From positions 1-64,000 of the forward strand of contig CAITUY010000152.1 of the NCBI GenBank assembly GCA_903895695.1: 64,000 nt of DNA. Reading direction: 5' to 3'. The notes under the pieces were generated by a model, which ran no database searches, was not told the DNA's origin, and worked only from the letters and a program-made list of their open reading frames with translations. This DNA is from an uncultured bacterium (lineage in GTDB: Bacteria; Verrucomicrobiota; Kiritimatiellia; CAIKKV01; CAITUY01). Shown piece by piece: positions 16,159-24,748 of this stretch (its first letter is position 1; each line of letters starts with the position of its first letter). A program made the translations under genes and the position numbers.

Positions 16159-19100
16159 CGGCACCTGCTTCCTTCCGGCGCTACTCCACTTGCGGATTGC
16201 AGGACTTGGGCGATGTGGGCGAGGAGTTGTTGGGCCTTGGCTTCCATTTCGGCGGCGCGGCCTCGGTAATGCTGGAAGTCGCGCAGGGCGGCCTGGGCGT
16301 AGGCCTGAGCGCGGTGCAAGAGGTCGATCCTACGTCTTAGGGTGGACTCCAGTTCCACACCCCGGAGGTACATCAGGGCGATGTTGCAGCGGGTACCACC
16401 TGTGCGGGAACGGTCACCTGTTTGTAGGTCAATCCGTAGAGATTCTTCGTAGTGCTCTCGGGAAAGTTCTATCTGGTCAACTCTCGCGTAGAGAAGGCCT
16501 AGTTCGTTGTGTATTTCGGCCACGTTGTATAGAGCGTCAAGGGGACAAAGGGCCGCAGCTTGCAGCAAGTGCAGTTCGGCCGCTTGAGCGTGCTTCAGTA
16601 CGACTTCCACCGGTTCACCTCGTTGCTGCGACTTCTTGAGTCGCTCGTAATGGACTACACCGCTTTCTTTGATGCATCTTGAACGGCCCAACGCATCGCT
16701 CTGGTGTCGCAGGGCCAAGCTTCGTTGGTACGCGGCTTCGGCGGCGTCCAGGTTGCGGATAGCGGGAAACTGCATGTAGTCTTGACCGAGGTTGAAGCAG
16801 GCGACGGCTTCGGCATCGCTGTCTTGGATTCGCTGGCTGTACCGAATGGCTTCTTCAGTTGCTGCCACACAGTTGGGGTTCCCTTGCTCCCGCAGTATGC
16901 TGCCAAGAGCGAGTACAGCGGCGGCGAAGGCGTGAACCTGCCTGCGTTCCTCGGTGTGCAGAGGGGCATCGGGCGGCAGAAGGAGGGCGTGAGCAGTCTG
17001 GCTACGGAGCAGATTGACCAGTTTCCCCTGCAGAGCGGCGGTGCCATGGAGGTCGTGTTGGTGCCGGTGGGCTAGGTAGATTCGGCAGTCCATGAGCAGA
17101 CTGTAGTTGTGCTCCCGTCCCGGGATCGGGCTGTCGTCTGAGGTGCAATAGTCGGGCGTGATTTCGGCGACGAGCCGGAATAGCTCCGCCAGGCGCCCTT
17201 GATAGTCGTAAAGAACTCGCAGGCCCTGCATGGTGCCAGCGACGCGGTCCCACCATCCATGGCGACGGACTATCCGCCAAGCGTACAGCATGTTAGCTTC
17301 ATCCAGAGCTAGGTACTGGATGACGCCTCGCACGCCTTTGCCCCATAGGGCGCAGTAGTCGTTGCCCAATACAGTGATGGCTTCGACCCAGGCGCGAAGG
17401 GCGGCAGTAGGCGTCGAGCCGCCTTGTTGGCCGTCGTAGTACCGAGCGGACAGTTGGCGGAGGAACCAGGACAGTGCCGGATGGATGGCATAATATTCAA
17501 GGCTGAGTGTTCGATTATCAGTGTGTTGACGCGTGAGGAGGCCGCAGTCCCGGGCTCGCCCGAGGAGGTCGCTCAGACGTTCTTTGGTGATGCCTCGCAA
17601 CTCCGGGAGAACGTGGGCGTTCTTGCCATTTCCCAAGAAAGCAAAGGTGTCGACGCACACGGTTCCCTGGAATAGGTGCAGCAGGGCGATGATGAGTTGT
17701 TCGTCGGGCTGGAAGGCGTTGCGGAACCCGTAGTCGAGCGAAGCGCCGAGGGATTTGTCGCGGCCTTGTTTCTCGTCGGCGTCTTCGATGGCTTGCTCGC
17801 CGTTGCGGATGACTTCCACGAAGTTCGCGATAGGTTCCCGACCGCTCAATCTCATCCGGATGGCCTGGCCGACGATGACGCTGAGCGTGAGCGGGTTCCC
17901 TTGGCAGTAGTCGAGCAGCGGCTGCCAGTCGGCGAATTCCTCGCGAGCGATCTTCCGCTCGGTGCCAAGGCTCCGAGCGAGGCTGGCGGCGTCACTGTCA
18001 CTCATGCGGGGCATTTCGATGCGGTGCGGGATGCCGGTGAGCCATGCCTGTTCGTCGCGCCGGGATGTGAGGAGGATTCGGGCTTTGGTGCCTTTGGCGA
18101 TCTTGATCTGCTTGAGGAAATCGGCCAGTTCGGCTTGTTCGGCCGAAGTCCATGCGGACTCGGTCCCGGCGGGGAAGCCGGCGATTGGCTCGACGTTGTC
18201 CCAAATCCAGAGCACGGGGACTTGGCGGAGCACGTCGAGGACGAGGCGGCGGCGGGTGGCGTTGTCGTTGACGGCGTACCATTCGACGCTACTGGCCTGG
18301 AGGACCGGGGCGAAGGTTTGGCCGATCTGGTTCAGCACGTCAGTCAGATCGGTGTGGCGCTCGAAGGAGGTCAGCAGGACGACGGGCTCCGGACCGAGAC
18401 CGCCAGTTCGAGCGTACCAACGCGCGAACTCAACGGCGGTGGCGGATTTGCCCTGGCCGGCGTACGCGTGCAGGAGCACAACGGGGTGTTCGTCGAAGGC
18501 CCGGTCGAGCAGGAGCAGCGTCTCGTCGCGGCCCACGAAACCGGTGTCGGGCACGTAGCGGCGGAAGGCGGGATTGGTCTGGGCGGGGTCGAGTTCGGGG
18601 CGGTTGAGTTCGAGGCCGGGAGCGGCGGTTTTGGGCGGCAGCAGGTGGATGGGCGCGGCTTCATAAACGACGGGCACGAACCAGTCCTGCAACGGGCGGG
18701 GCTGGAGGCCGACCCAGCGGTCCGGATTCAGGGCTAGATGCTTTCGGCCTTCGCTGGCGACCTCGCCGAAGGAACGGCCCTTGACGAGCGCGGCGTAGAG
18801 TTGACCGATGTATTGCGCGGCGGTGACGACGAAGACGCTGTAGCGCATGCCGAGCACCGCGGGGATGCCCTGGTCAATGACGGACTGGGCGAGCGAACCG
18901 ATGGCGCGGACTTCGTCATGGACGTTGCCGGCGGCGGGTTTCTTGTCGGCCACGGCTTCATGCATGGCGGATTGGCAGGCGTTGAGCACCAGCACGGGCA
19001 CGCCCGTGTCGTGGAGGAGTTTGCCTAGTTCCGCGCCCGATACAGGCCGCATATTCTCCTCGCTGTCGGGACGCTCGAAAAGCAGGTAACCGTGTTTGCC

Positions 19101-19892
19101 CTTGGCCTCGGCGCCCAGCGTGAGGACATTGATGGCTTTCGCCCAATCAGCCAGGGCGGTCTTACTCAAGTCAGCGTAGACGCCGTGGCCGTCGAAGTGG
19201 ACGACATGGAAGGGCCGTCCTGCGGCCTTGGCGTCGGTCAGTACCTTCTGGAGTTGCTCAAAGGTGGGCGGGCGCAGAGCGATGACGTCGAAGCGAGCGA
19301 GGTCCTCGCCCAAGTCCTGCAACAGCCGGTTGGCCACCGCCCGCAGCTCGACGTCGTTTCTGCCGCCCGGCCGGCACACCACATAGAGCAACCGGACACG
19401 TCCCCCGTCCACCAGAGGCGCCAACACGAATCCAGTGTTCGGATTCGACTGGACCCGCACGAAGGACTGCACGCGCAGGGCGATGGCGGAATCGGACTGG
19501 GGGTCCCGCATCAGTTCCCACGGAATGGAGGCGGCTTCGGCAATGCCGGTGGTGATCTCGATGCGCAGGTCGGCCAGTTGCTCCCGGACCGCGAACCAGA
19601 TGGCTTGCGTGTCCTTGTTGGTGGCCAGGACCTTGTCGTACAGATCCTCGCCGCGTCGACGCATGCACTCCTCGACCTGCCGGACTTGCACCTCTGGAAC
19701 GGATGCCGCCACCTGCAGGTAGTCCTCCATGTACCAGCGCAATTCGTCCTGCTCCTGCGGCGTGAGCGCAAAGGCAATCTTCGCCTCGCCTTCGAGGTCC
19801 GGCTGTCCCGGGCGCTTCAGGGTCAGCCGGATCTTGTGTTTCTTGCCGGCTGTTTCCTGGCGGATCTGGAGTATTGTCTGTTCCTTGATCAA
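16155..19892 (-). CDS. CHAT protease - STAND NTPase - TPR protein
   Basis: This 1245 aa protein has three parts. The CHAT caspase-like domain spans about 100-400 and holds the catalytic pair H236 (H-F-D-G-H-G) and C306 (N-A-C-Q-S). The STAND/NB-ARC-type NTPase begins at F-V-G-R (452-455), with Walker A A-G-Q-G-K-S (478-483), Walker B V-L-W-I-W-D-N (560-566), L-L-T-S-R-R (607-612) and a G-N-P-L-T-L motif. The C-terminal half holds helical TPR-like repeats, probably the sensor. The start is TTG at 19892, overlapping the previous stop (TTGA), with GGGAG seven bases upstream. It resembles an NLR-like immune receptor with a protease effector, and it is the second gene of the operon. Confidence 0.88.
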   Translation of the reverse strand: MIKEQTILQIRQETAGKKHKIRLTLKRPGQPDLEGEAKIAFALTPQEQDELRWYMEDYLQVAASVPEVQVRQVEECMRRRGEDLYDKVLATNKDTQAIWFAVREQLADLRIEITTGIAEAASIPWELMRDPQSDSAIALRVQSFVRVQSNPNTGFVLAPLVDGGRVRLLYVVCRPGGRNDVELRAVANRLLQDLGEDLARFDVIALRPPTFEQLQKVLTDAKAAGRPFHVVHFDGHGVYADLSKTALADWAKAINVLTLGAEAKGKHGYLLFERPDSEENMRPVSGAELGKLLHDTGVPVLVLNACQSAMHEAVADKKPAAGNVHDEVRAIGSLAQSVIDQGIPAVLGMRYSVFVVTAAQYIGQLYAALVKGRSFGEVASEGRKHLALNPDRWVGLQPRPLQDWFVPVVYEAAPIHLLPPKTAAPGLELNRPELDPAQTNPAFRRYVPDTGFVGRDETLLLLDRAFDEHPVVLLHAYAGQGKSATAVEFARWYARTGGLGPEPVVLLTSFERHTDLTDVLNQIGQTFAPVLQASSVEWYAVNDNATRRRLVLDVLRQVPVLWIWDNVEPIAGFPAGTESAWTSAEQAELADFLKQIKIAKGTKARILLTSRRDEQAWLTGIPHRIEMPRMSDSDAASLARSLGTERKIAREEFADWQPLLDYCQGNPLTLSVIVGQAIRMRLSGREPIANFVEVIRNGEQAIEDADEKQGRDKSLGASLDYGFRNAFQPDEQLIIALLHLFQGTVCVDTFAFLGNGKNAHVLPELRGITKERLSDLLGRARDCGLLTRQHTDNRTLSLEYYAIHPALSWFLRQLSARYYDGQQGGSTPTAALRAWVEAITVLGNDYCALWGKGVRGVIQYLALDEANMLYAWRIVRRHGWWDRVAGTMQGLRVLYDYQGRLAELFRLVAEITPDYCTSDDSPIPGREHNYSLLMDCRIYLAHRHQHDLHGTAALQGKLVNLLRSQTAHALLLPPDAPLHTEERRQVHAFAAAVLALGSILREQGNPNCVAATEEAIRYSQRIQDSDAEAVACFNLGQDYMQFPAIRNLDAAEAAYQRSLALRHQSDALGRSRCIKESGVVHYERLKKSQQRGEPVEVVLKHAQAAELHLLQAAALCPLDALYNVAEIHNELGLLYARVDQIELSREHYEESLRIDLQTGDRSRTGGTRCNIALMYLRGVELESTLRRRIDLLHRAQAYAQAALRDFQHYRGRAAEMEAKAQQLLAHIAQVLQSASGVAPEGSRCR

Positions 19893-20740
19893 TCGGTGCT
19901 CCCGAGTTTCTTGCCTGTTCCTGGCGGCCGCAGGAAATTCTCGCCGGTTACCACGTTTCGGCCGGTCTTCTGCTCCAGTTCCAGGCGGGCGTTTTTCGCA
20001 ATCCCGCCGCCCTTGCGGCCAGCCTCGGCGTTTTCCGGCATGCCGGTGGCGTCGACCGTTTCTGCAATCTGGCGGGTGGAAAGTTCGGCCAGGGCGGTGA
20101 AAATCAGTTCCGCCTCGTTCATGTGGTCACGCAGGTTCTGCGTCCTCAGGCCTTTGAGATCCTTGTGCTTCTTGACGGAAACCCCGGTCCATTCCTGATG
20201 GATGATGTTGGTCAGGATGGCATACTCCTCCTCGCCCTTGATCTCGTGCTCCTTCCAGTAGTCGGTGAGTTTGTTACGGGTTTCCTGCCCCATCATCCGC
20301 TGCTGAATCCACTTCTCGCTGCGTCCGTGCTGTCGCCAGTATTCGCGGGCCCGATCCAGCGACCGGGCCGGATCGCTCATGTCCTGGATGCGTTCGTAAC
20401 CGACCTTGGCAAGCCAGAGTTTGATGGGCTCGGCCTTGGGACTGGGCACCGACTGAATAATGCGCAGAAGCGTTTCCGGACTGGCCACATCGGTCAGGTA
20501 CTGCTTGCCGTCTGCGGCCGGCAGTTTCAGTCGGTTACATTTTGTAACCGACTCGCTTCCTTCCTTGTTCAGCCGGTTCTTCAGGACCTTCCAGTAGTTT
20601 CTGGCTGCCTGGTAGTCCGGTTGCTGAATGAGCGCCGCAACGATGTCCACTACTGAGAAATACCAGGTCTCCGACGCCTCGTCGTAGACGCGGCGGATCT
20701 TGTAGTTCTCGAAAACCGCCAAGGCCTGTTCGCTATCCAT
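19889..20740 (-). CDS. BRO-N domain / DinD-like protein, first gene of the defence operon
   Basis: The 283 aa product begins with a BRO-N-type domain (about 10-110: Y-D-E-A-S-E-T-W-Y-F-S-V-V-D-I-V-A-A-L), a fold also found in phage antirepressors. A C-terminal part follows with G-L-R-T-Q-N-L-R-D-H-M-N-E-A-E-L-I-F-T-A-L-A, typical of DNA-damage-inducible protein D-like proteins. BRO-N domains bind DNA. The ATG at 20740 has GGAGGT at a normal spacing. It is at the head of the seven-gene unit, with a perfect 13-base palindrome just upstream, so autoregulation or damage-linked control of the operon is plausible. Confidence 0.8.
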   Translation of the reverse strand: MDSEQALAVFENYKIRRVYDEASETWYFSVVDIVAALIQQPDYQAARNYWKVLKNRLNKEGSESVTKCNRLKLPAADGKQYLTDVASPETLLRIIQSVPSPKAEPIKLWLAKVGYERIQDMSDPARSLDRAREYWRQHGRSEKWIQQRMMGQETRNKLTDYWKEHEIKGEEEYAILTNIIHQEWTGVSVKKHKDLKGLRTQNLRDHMNEAELIFTALAELSTRQIAETVDATGMPENAEAGRKGGGIAKNARLELEQKTGRNVVTGENFLRPPGTGKKLGSTD

Positions 20741-20753
20741 CGCCGACCTCCAT

Positions 20754-20766
20754 CAGTCCGGGACTG
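20754..20766 (-). promoter_or_regulatory. Perfect palindrome upstream of the BRO/DinD-like gene
   Basis: CAGTCC-G-GGACTG lies 14-26 bases before the ATG at 20740, directly 5' of the GGAGGT ribosome site. It could be an operator for the BRO-N protein or another repressor, or a small leader stem. The 145-base gap (20741-20885) has no clearer promoter that I can defend. Confidence 0.4.
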
Positions 20767-20885
20767 GACACTCCTCTCAGTCGCCTCCGGGAGTTCCGGC
20801 CACATGGTTAGGCTGGCGGGAGTGGAATACAATGCGAAAATGATGCGGAGGAATCTGCGGGGGAAATACCGGTCCACCCTCTGGG

Positions 20886-21308
20886 TCAGCCGGATTCGGA
20901 GTCGCCCTTCTTGGCCTTGGCGGCGCCCGTCGTGATCTTTCTGAGCAACCAACGAAACGCCGTATCGTCGCGCAATGACCGCAGATCGCTGTCGCTGCTC
21001 ATCCATTCGTGATCCTGGTAGCCGAGGGTTACGGCACGCGCCAGCGCCTCGAGCGCTTCATCGCGCCGGCTGAGCAACGCCAGACTACAGCCCAGATTGT
21101 ACCACACGAGCGCATCCTCCGGGCACAGCGCCGCGAGTTGCCGGTCCGTCTCGAGCCCCTTCTCGTAGCGGCCCACGCGCGTGTACAGATCGCCGATCAC
21201 CTTGAGGATCTCGTCATCCTTCGGCAGGCGCGACGCGAGTCGCTCAAGAAAATCCAACTCGACCAGATCGGCCTGGTCGATTTCTTTTTCCTTCCCCCTG
21301 TCCTTCAT
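20886..21308 (-). CDS. Small TPR protein
   Basis: This 140 aa protein contains two tetratricopeptide-like repeats (E-I-L-K-V-I-G-D-L-Y-T-R-V-G-R-Y-E-K-G-L and D-A-L-V-W-Y-N-L-G-C-S-L-A-L-L-S-R-R-D-E-A-L), a protein-protein interaction scaffold. C-terminal S-S-D-S-D-L-R-S-L-R-D-D-x-x-F-R-W-L-L is a common ending of small bacterial TPR proteins. ATG 21308 is chosen; no ribosome site is clear, and a TATAGT box (minus strand, 21315-21320) sits six bases before it, so a leaderless or very short leader transcript is possible. It ends a run of minus-strand envelope genes. Confidence 0.75.
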   Translation of the reverse strand: MKDRGKEKEIDQADLVELDFLERLASRLPKDDEILKVIGDLYTRVGRYEKGLETDRQLAALCPEDALVWYNLGCSLALLSRRDEALEALARAVTLGYQDHEWMSSDSDLRSLRDDTAFRWLLRKITTGAAKAKKGDSESG

Positions 21309-21350
21309 AATTACACTATAGCACACCTGTCGGACACAGCCCATCCAAAG

Positions 21351-22298
21351 TCAACCCGCCGGCCTTGATCTCTCGATATAGGTCGTCGTGCTGTACCCCG
21401 CCACCAAGTCGGTGCACACGAGCCGTCCGCCCAGGCTTTCCATCAATTCCCGCTCCTGGCGCACGCGGTCCGGCTCGTACGATCCCCCCTTGACGTGCAC
21501 GTCGGGCCTGAGTTCGCGAATCAGCCCGAGGGGATTATCGCCCGAAAACGGAACCACGGCATCGACCCAACGCAGCGCGGCCAGGGCCGCAGCCCGGAAG
21601 CCAATCGGGAAGACGGGGCGGGTCGGTCCCTTGTAGCGCCCCACCGAGGCATCGTCGTTGATCAGCACCACCAGTCGTTGTCCCTCGACGCGCGCGCTGG
21701 CGAGGAACCGCACATGCCCGACGTGCAGAATGTCGAAACAGCCGTTGACCGTGACCAACGGTCGGGCGGCCGCACACAAGGCCGGCCCAAGGTCGTCCGA
21801 GGCCGGCGCGGGATAGGCGAGCGCCGGCACGCGGATCGGCGTACGCGCCGCGACCATGGCCGCATGGATCGCCGCCGTCGTGCAATCGGCCGGTCCCTCG
21901 ACGTCACGCCGCGCCGAAGCGGCCTGCGCCAGGGCGGCGGACAGCGCGCTGTCGGTCGGCGCGCCGGCACGGGTCACCCAGACAAAGGGCCGCAACGCGT
22001 CGACCCACGCCCGGGCGCCAGGGCCCGCCACGCCGACAGCCGACACGTCCCGCAGGGCCGCCACTACCTCCGCCCTGGCCGCCTCGGGATGCTGCAGCGA
22101 CCCGCCCGCGTCCTCCAGCCGGACCGCCGCATCCGGCTCGAGCAGCACCAGCGTGCTGTCCGCCTCCAGGCGCGCCTGGCGGAGAGCGGCCAGGTTGCCG
22201 GGGTGCAAAATATCAAAGGCGCCCGCCACCACGGCCACGGTCCCGGTCTGGCGTGCGCGCCAGGCCGCCGCGGCCTCGCTGGTAGGCAACGCGCTCAT
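21351..22298 (-). CDS. Tandem HldE/RfaE-type nucleotidyltransferase
   Basis: The 315 aa product is two copies of the cytidylyltransferase fold. The second copy is intact: N-G-C-F-D-I-L-H-V-G-H (HxGH at 192-195), I-N-D-D-A-S-V, V-K-G-G-S-Y and Y-S-T-T. This is the pattern of the HldE/RfaE C-terminal domain that activates heptose phosphate with ATP. The first copy has A-G-A-F-D-I-L-H-P-G-N (32-35), with the second catalytic His replaced by Asn, and is probably inactive. Its ATG overlaps the glycosylase stop (ATGA). It probably serves lipopolysaccharide or glycan heptose activation; the exact substrate is not known. Confidence 0.8.
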   Translation of the reverse strand: MSALPTSEAAAAWRARQTGTVAVVAGAFDILHPGNLAALRQARLEADSTLVLLEPDAAVRLEDAGGSLQHPEAARAEVVAALRDVSAVGVAGPGARAWVDALRPFVWVTRAGAPTDSALSAALAQAASARRDVEGPADCTTAAIHAAMVAARTPIRVPALAYPAPASDDLGPALCAAARPLVTVNGCFDILHVGHVRFLASARVEGQRLVVLINDDASVGRYKGPTRPVFPIGFRAAALAALRWVDAVVPFSGDNPLGLIRELRPDVHVKGGSYEPDRVRQERELMESLGGRLVCTDLVAGYSTTTYIERSRPAG

Positions 22299-23197
22299 GC
22301 GCGCGCTTCCCGCCGGGGCGGCGCCGTGCGGCCCAGTCGCTTGAGGACGCTCTGCAGGTCGGCCCACGCCTCGTGCTTGGCTGCCTGCAGACGCAATAGG
22401 TGGGCGGGGTGGTACGTCGGCATCACGTCGATGGCACCGAACTGACGCCACTGCCCGCGGAGTTCGCCGATCCGCGTATCGACCCCCAGCAACCCCTGGG
22501 AGGCCACGGCGCCCAATGCGACGATGACCTTGGGCTGAAGCAACGCGACCTGCTCGTGCAGGTAAGGCAGGCAGGCGGCGATCTCGTCCGGCGCCGGCGT
22601 GCGGTTGGCGGGTGGCCGGCACTTGACGATGTTGGTGAGAAATACGTCGTCCCGCGTCAGGCCCATGGCCTCGATCATCTTGGTCAAGAGCTGGCCGGCC
22701 TCGCCGACGAACGGCACGCCCTGCCGGTCTTCGTCGGCCCCCGGTCCCTCGCCCACGAAAAGAATCTCGGGATGGGAATTGCCCTGGCCCGGCACCGTTC
22801 GCATCCGTTCTTTGTGAAGAGGACACTTGGCACAGCGGGCCACCACCGAGGCGATGCGCCTGAGCCCGACGACCGCCGGATCGCCCGGGGCCGCGGGTTC
22901 GGGGAGCGACGGGGCGGGAACGCCCGGTCTGGCCGCGCCGGGCGGCGGGGCCGTCGGACGGGGGGCCGCGCGCGAGGGGAGGGGCGTAACCGCCGGCTGA
23001 CGGGCTGACGGGCGAAGGCTGGTCGCGGACACCGACTGGCCTCGGTTGGCCGCGGCTGGCTTGGATTTTGCGCCCAGCCTGGCTGCCGCCTCGAGCGACA
23101 CGTCAACCCGGGTGACACCATCCTCCGTCAACGCCCCGAGATACTCGCGGGTCAGCTTGAGGATAGCCGCCAGTTCCTGCCGCGCTGCCGCTTCCAC
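22295..23197 (-). CDS. Uracil-DNA glycosylase, iron-sulfur (type 4/5-like)
   Basis: This 300 aa protein removes uracil from DNA. The catalytic half starts near residue 105. C-A-K-C together with the Cys in K-C-R-P-P and in A-A-C-L-P-Y-L are the four expected 4Fe-4S ligands. F-V-G-E-G-P-G-A-D-E-D and M-P-T-Y-H-P-A-H-L-L are the active-site motifs. The first 100 residues hold a short helical start and a long Pro/Ala/Arg linker, seen in many such proteins. The start is GTG at 23197 with AGGAG upstream. It is co-directional with pssA (7-base gap) and overlaps the nucleotidyltransferase gene. Confidence 0.9.
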   Translation of the reverse strand: MEAAARQELAAILKLTREYLGALTEDGVTRVDVSLEAAARLGAKSKPAAANRGQSVSATSLRPSARQPAVTPLPSRAAPRPTAPPPGAARPGVPAPSLPEPAAPGDPAVVGLRRIASVVARCAKCPLHKERMRTVPGQGNSHPEILFVGEGPGADEDRQGVPFVGEAGQLLTKMIEAMGLTRDDVFLTNIVKCRPPANRTPAPDEIAACLPYLHEQVALLQPKVIVALGAVASQGLLGVDTRIGELRGQWRQFGAIDVMPTYHPAHLLRLQAAKHEAWADLQSVLKRLGRTAPPRREARA

Positions 23198-23203
23198 GGC
23201 GCG

Positions 23204-24010
23204 TTACTCCTGGCCGCCGACGGCGCCGGCTTTGGCCCGGCGACGGGCCATCTGCCGAACATAAAGCGGGCCGAATAGAATGTAGCAGAATACGAGAGTC
23301 ACCATGATGACGGCGGCCGGCAACGCAATGCGCTGGTCGGGAACGAATAACACGCAGACCATCAGGATCATTGGAACGAACAATGCCGGATGCTTCGTGG
23401 GCTTTGGGTAAGGGACCTGGGAAACTTGCAGGACAATAAAGGAAATCACGCCCGCCAGGAACAGCATGGCGACCGGGCCATGATTCAACGAGAAGCTCTC
23501 GAACGGTTCGCTCTGGCTGATGAAGACGAGCATGGCCACCCAGCCGGCGCACGCCGTGATCGGCAGCCCCGTGTAGCCGTGCTGGCCGCGATTGGGGTCG
23601 ATCACCTTGAATCGTGCCAGCCTCAACACGCCCGAAAGCACCACGGCTGAGGTCATGGCCACGCGCCAGATCGTACGGTTGAAATCCTGCGGTTGATTTC
23701 CCGTCAACATCACGACGTAGATCAACACCGCCGGGGCAATGCCGAACGCGGTCATGTCGACGTAGGTGTCCAACTCGGCGCCGAGTTCCGTGCAGCCCTT
23801 CAGCCGGCGCGCCACATTGCCGTCGAGGCCGTCGAGAATCATGGCCAGCATGATCAACAGCGCCGCCCAGCGATGCATCATGCCCTGCGTGACCAACTGC
23901 TTCTCGTTCATGCTTTCCATGGTGACGAGAATGCTGAAAAAGCCGCAAAGCATGGCCATCAGCGTGATACTGATCGGGATTTTTTGACGCCAGGTGAGAC
24001 CGGGCATCAT
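23204..24010 (-). CDS. pssA: CDP-diacylglycerol-serine O-phosphatidyltransferase
   Basis: This 268 aa integral membrane enzyme makes phosphatidylserine from CDP-diacylglycerol and serine. The CDP-alcohol phosphotransferase signature is exact: D63-G64-x2-A67-R68-x8-G77-x3-D81-x3-D85. About six to eight hydrophobic helices follow. The ATG at 24010 overlaps the psd stop (ATGA), coupling the two steps of phosphatidylethanolamine synthesis. A second ATG at 24007 is possible. Confidence 0.92.
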   Translation of the reverse strand: MMPGLTWRQKIPISITLMAMLCGFFSILVTMESMNEKQLVTQGMMHRWAALLIMLAMILDGLDGNVARRLKGCTELGAELDTYVDMTAFGIAPAVLIYVVMLTGNQPQDFNRTIWRVAMTSAVVLSGVLRLARFKVIDPNRGQHGYTGLPITACAGWVAMLVFISQSEPFESFSLNHGPVAMLFLAGVISFIVLQVSQVPYPKPTKHPALFVPMILMVCVLFVPDQRIALPAAVIMVTLVFCYILFGPLYVRQMARRRAKAGAVGGQE

Positions 24011-24681
24011 GGCGTCACCTTCGCCTTGAGGCGGGCAACGATGGTCTCGCCGGCGCGAACCTTCATGCCCTTCTTGACGACGACCTCAACATCATCCTTC
24101 GGAAAGACCATGTCGAGCCGCGAGCCGAACTTCATCATGCCGATGCTTTCACCCTTCTGGACCTGCTGCCCCACCTGGATCCAATGCACGACGCGGCGCG
24201 CGATGGGGCCCACGATCTGGTTGACAATACAGGCGGTATCCTTGCCCCGGATCACGATGGTGCTGTGCTGGTTGAAGTCGGACGACTTCTCGAGGAACGT
24301 GAAGTACCGCGTGCCTGGGTAATCCGCCGCGAACTCCACAATCCCCCCGATGGGCGCGCGGTTGACGTGTACGTCGAAGAGGCTCAGGAAGATGCTGATC
24401 CGCACGGCGTTCGTCTTGAGAAAGGTCGGTTCTTGCAGATCGACCACGGACATGATCGTGCCATCCGCGCCGGCCACGATCGCCGCGGGATCAGCCGGGG
24501 CCTGCCGCGGCGGGTCGCGGAAGAAGTAAAGCATGTAGCCGCCGAGAAGGAGCGCGACCAAGCCGCCGACAGCCAGGGACCGCTTGCCGGCCACGCGGCA
24601 AAGGCGCAGGGCCGAGAACACCAGCCCCCCCAGGGCCAGGGACACGAACAGAAATCGGATTACTTCAGGTCGGAAAGCCAT
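24007..24681 (-). CDS. psd: Phosphatidylserine decarboxylase (short, pyruvoyl type)
   Basis: The 224 aa proenzyme has two N-terminal membrane segments (about 8-50), then F-L-S-L-F-D-V-H-V-N-R-A-P and, near the end, M-M-K-F-G-S-R-L-D. Self-cleavage at the Gly-Ser bond of F-G-S forms the pyruvoyl group. The F-G-S form (rather than L-G-S-T) and short length mark the class II-like PSD-related group. The ATG at 24681 follows AAAGGTGAGG; a longer start at 24732 is rejected. It converts phosphatidylserine made by the next gene into phosphatidylethanolamine. Confidence 0.92.
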   Translation of the reverse strand: MAFRPEVIRFLFVSLALGGLVFSALRLCRVAGKRSLAVGGLVALLLGGYMLYFFRDPPRQAPADPAAIVAGADGTIMSVVDLQEPTFLKTNAVRISIFLSLFDVHVNRAPIGGIVEFAADYPGTRYFTFLEKSSDFNQHSTIVIRGKDTACIVNQIVGPIARRVVHWIQVGQQVQKGESIGMMKFGSRLDMVFPKDDVEVVVKKGMKVRAGETIVARLKAKVTP

Positions 24682-24748
24682 AAACCTCACCTTTGAACCC
24701 TGAATAATGGGAAAGGCAGGGCTACTTGTCAATTACGGCGTCGGGGAC

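Noticed and set aside
17676..18737. Plus-strand frame of 353 codons inside the CHAT-STAND gene
   Set aside because: It is Gly/Val/Glu-rich in the way of an antisense reading of a coding strand, has no recognisable domain, and lies wholly inside a gene with clear motifs.
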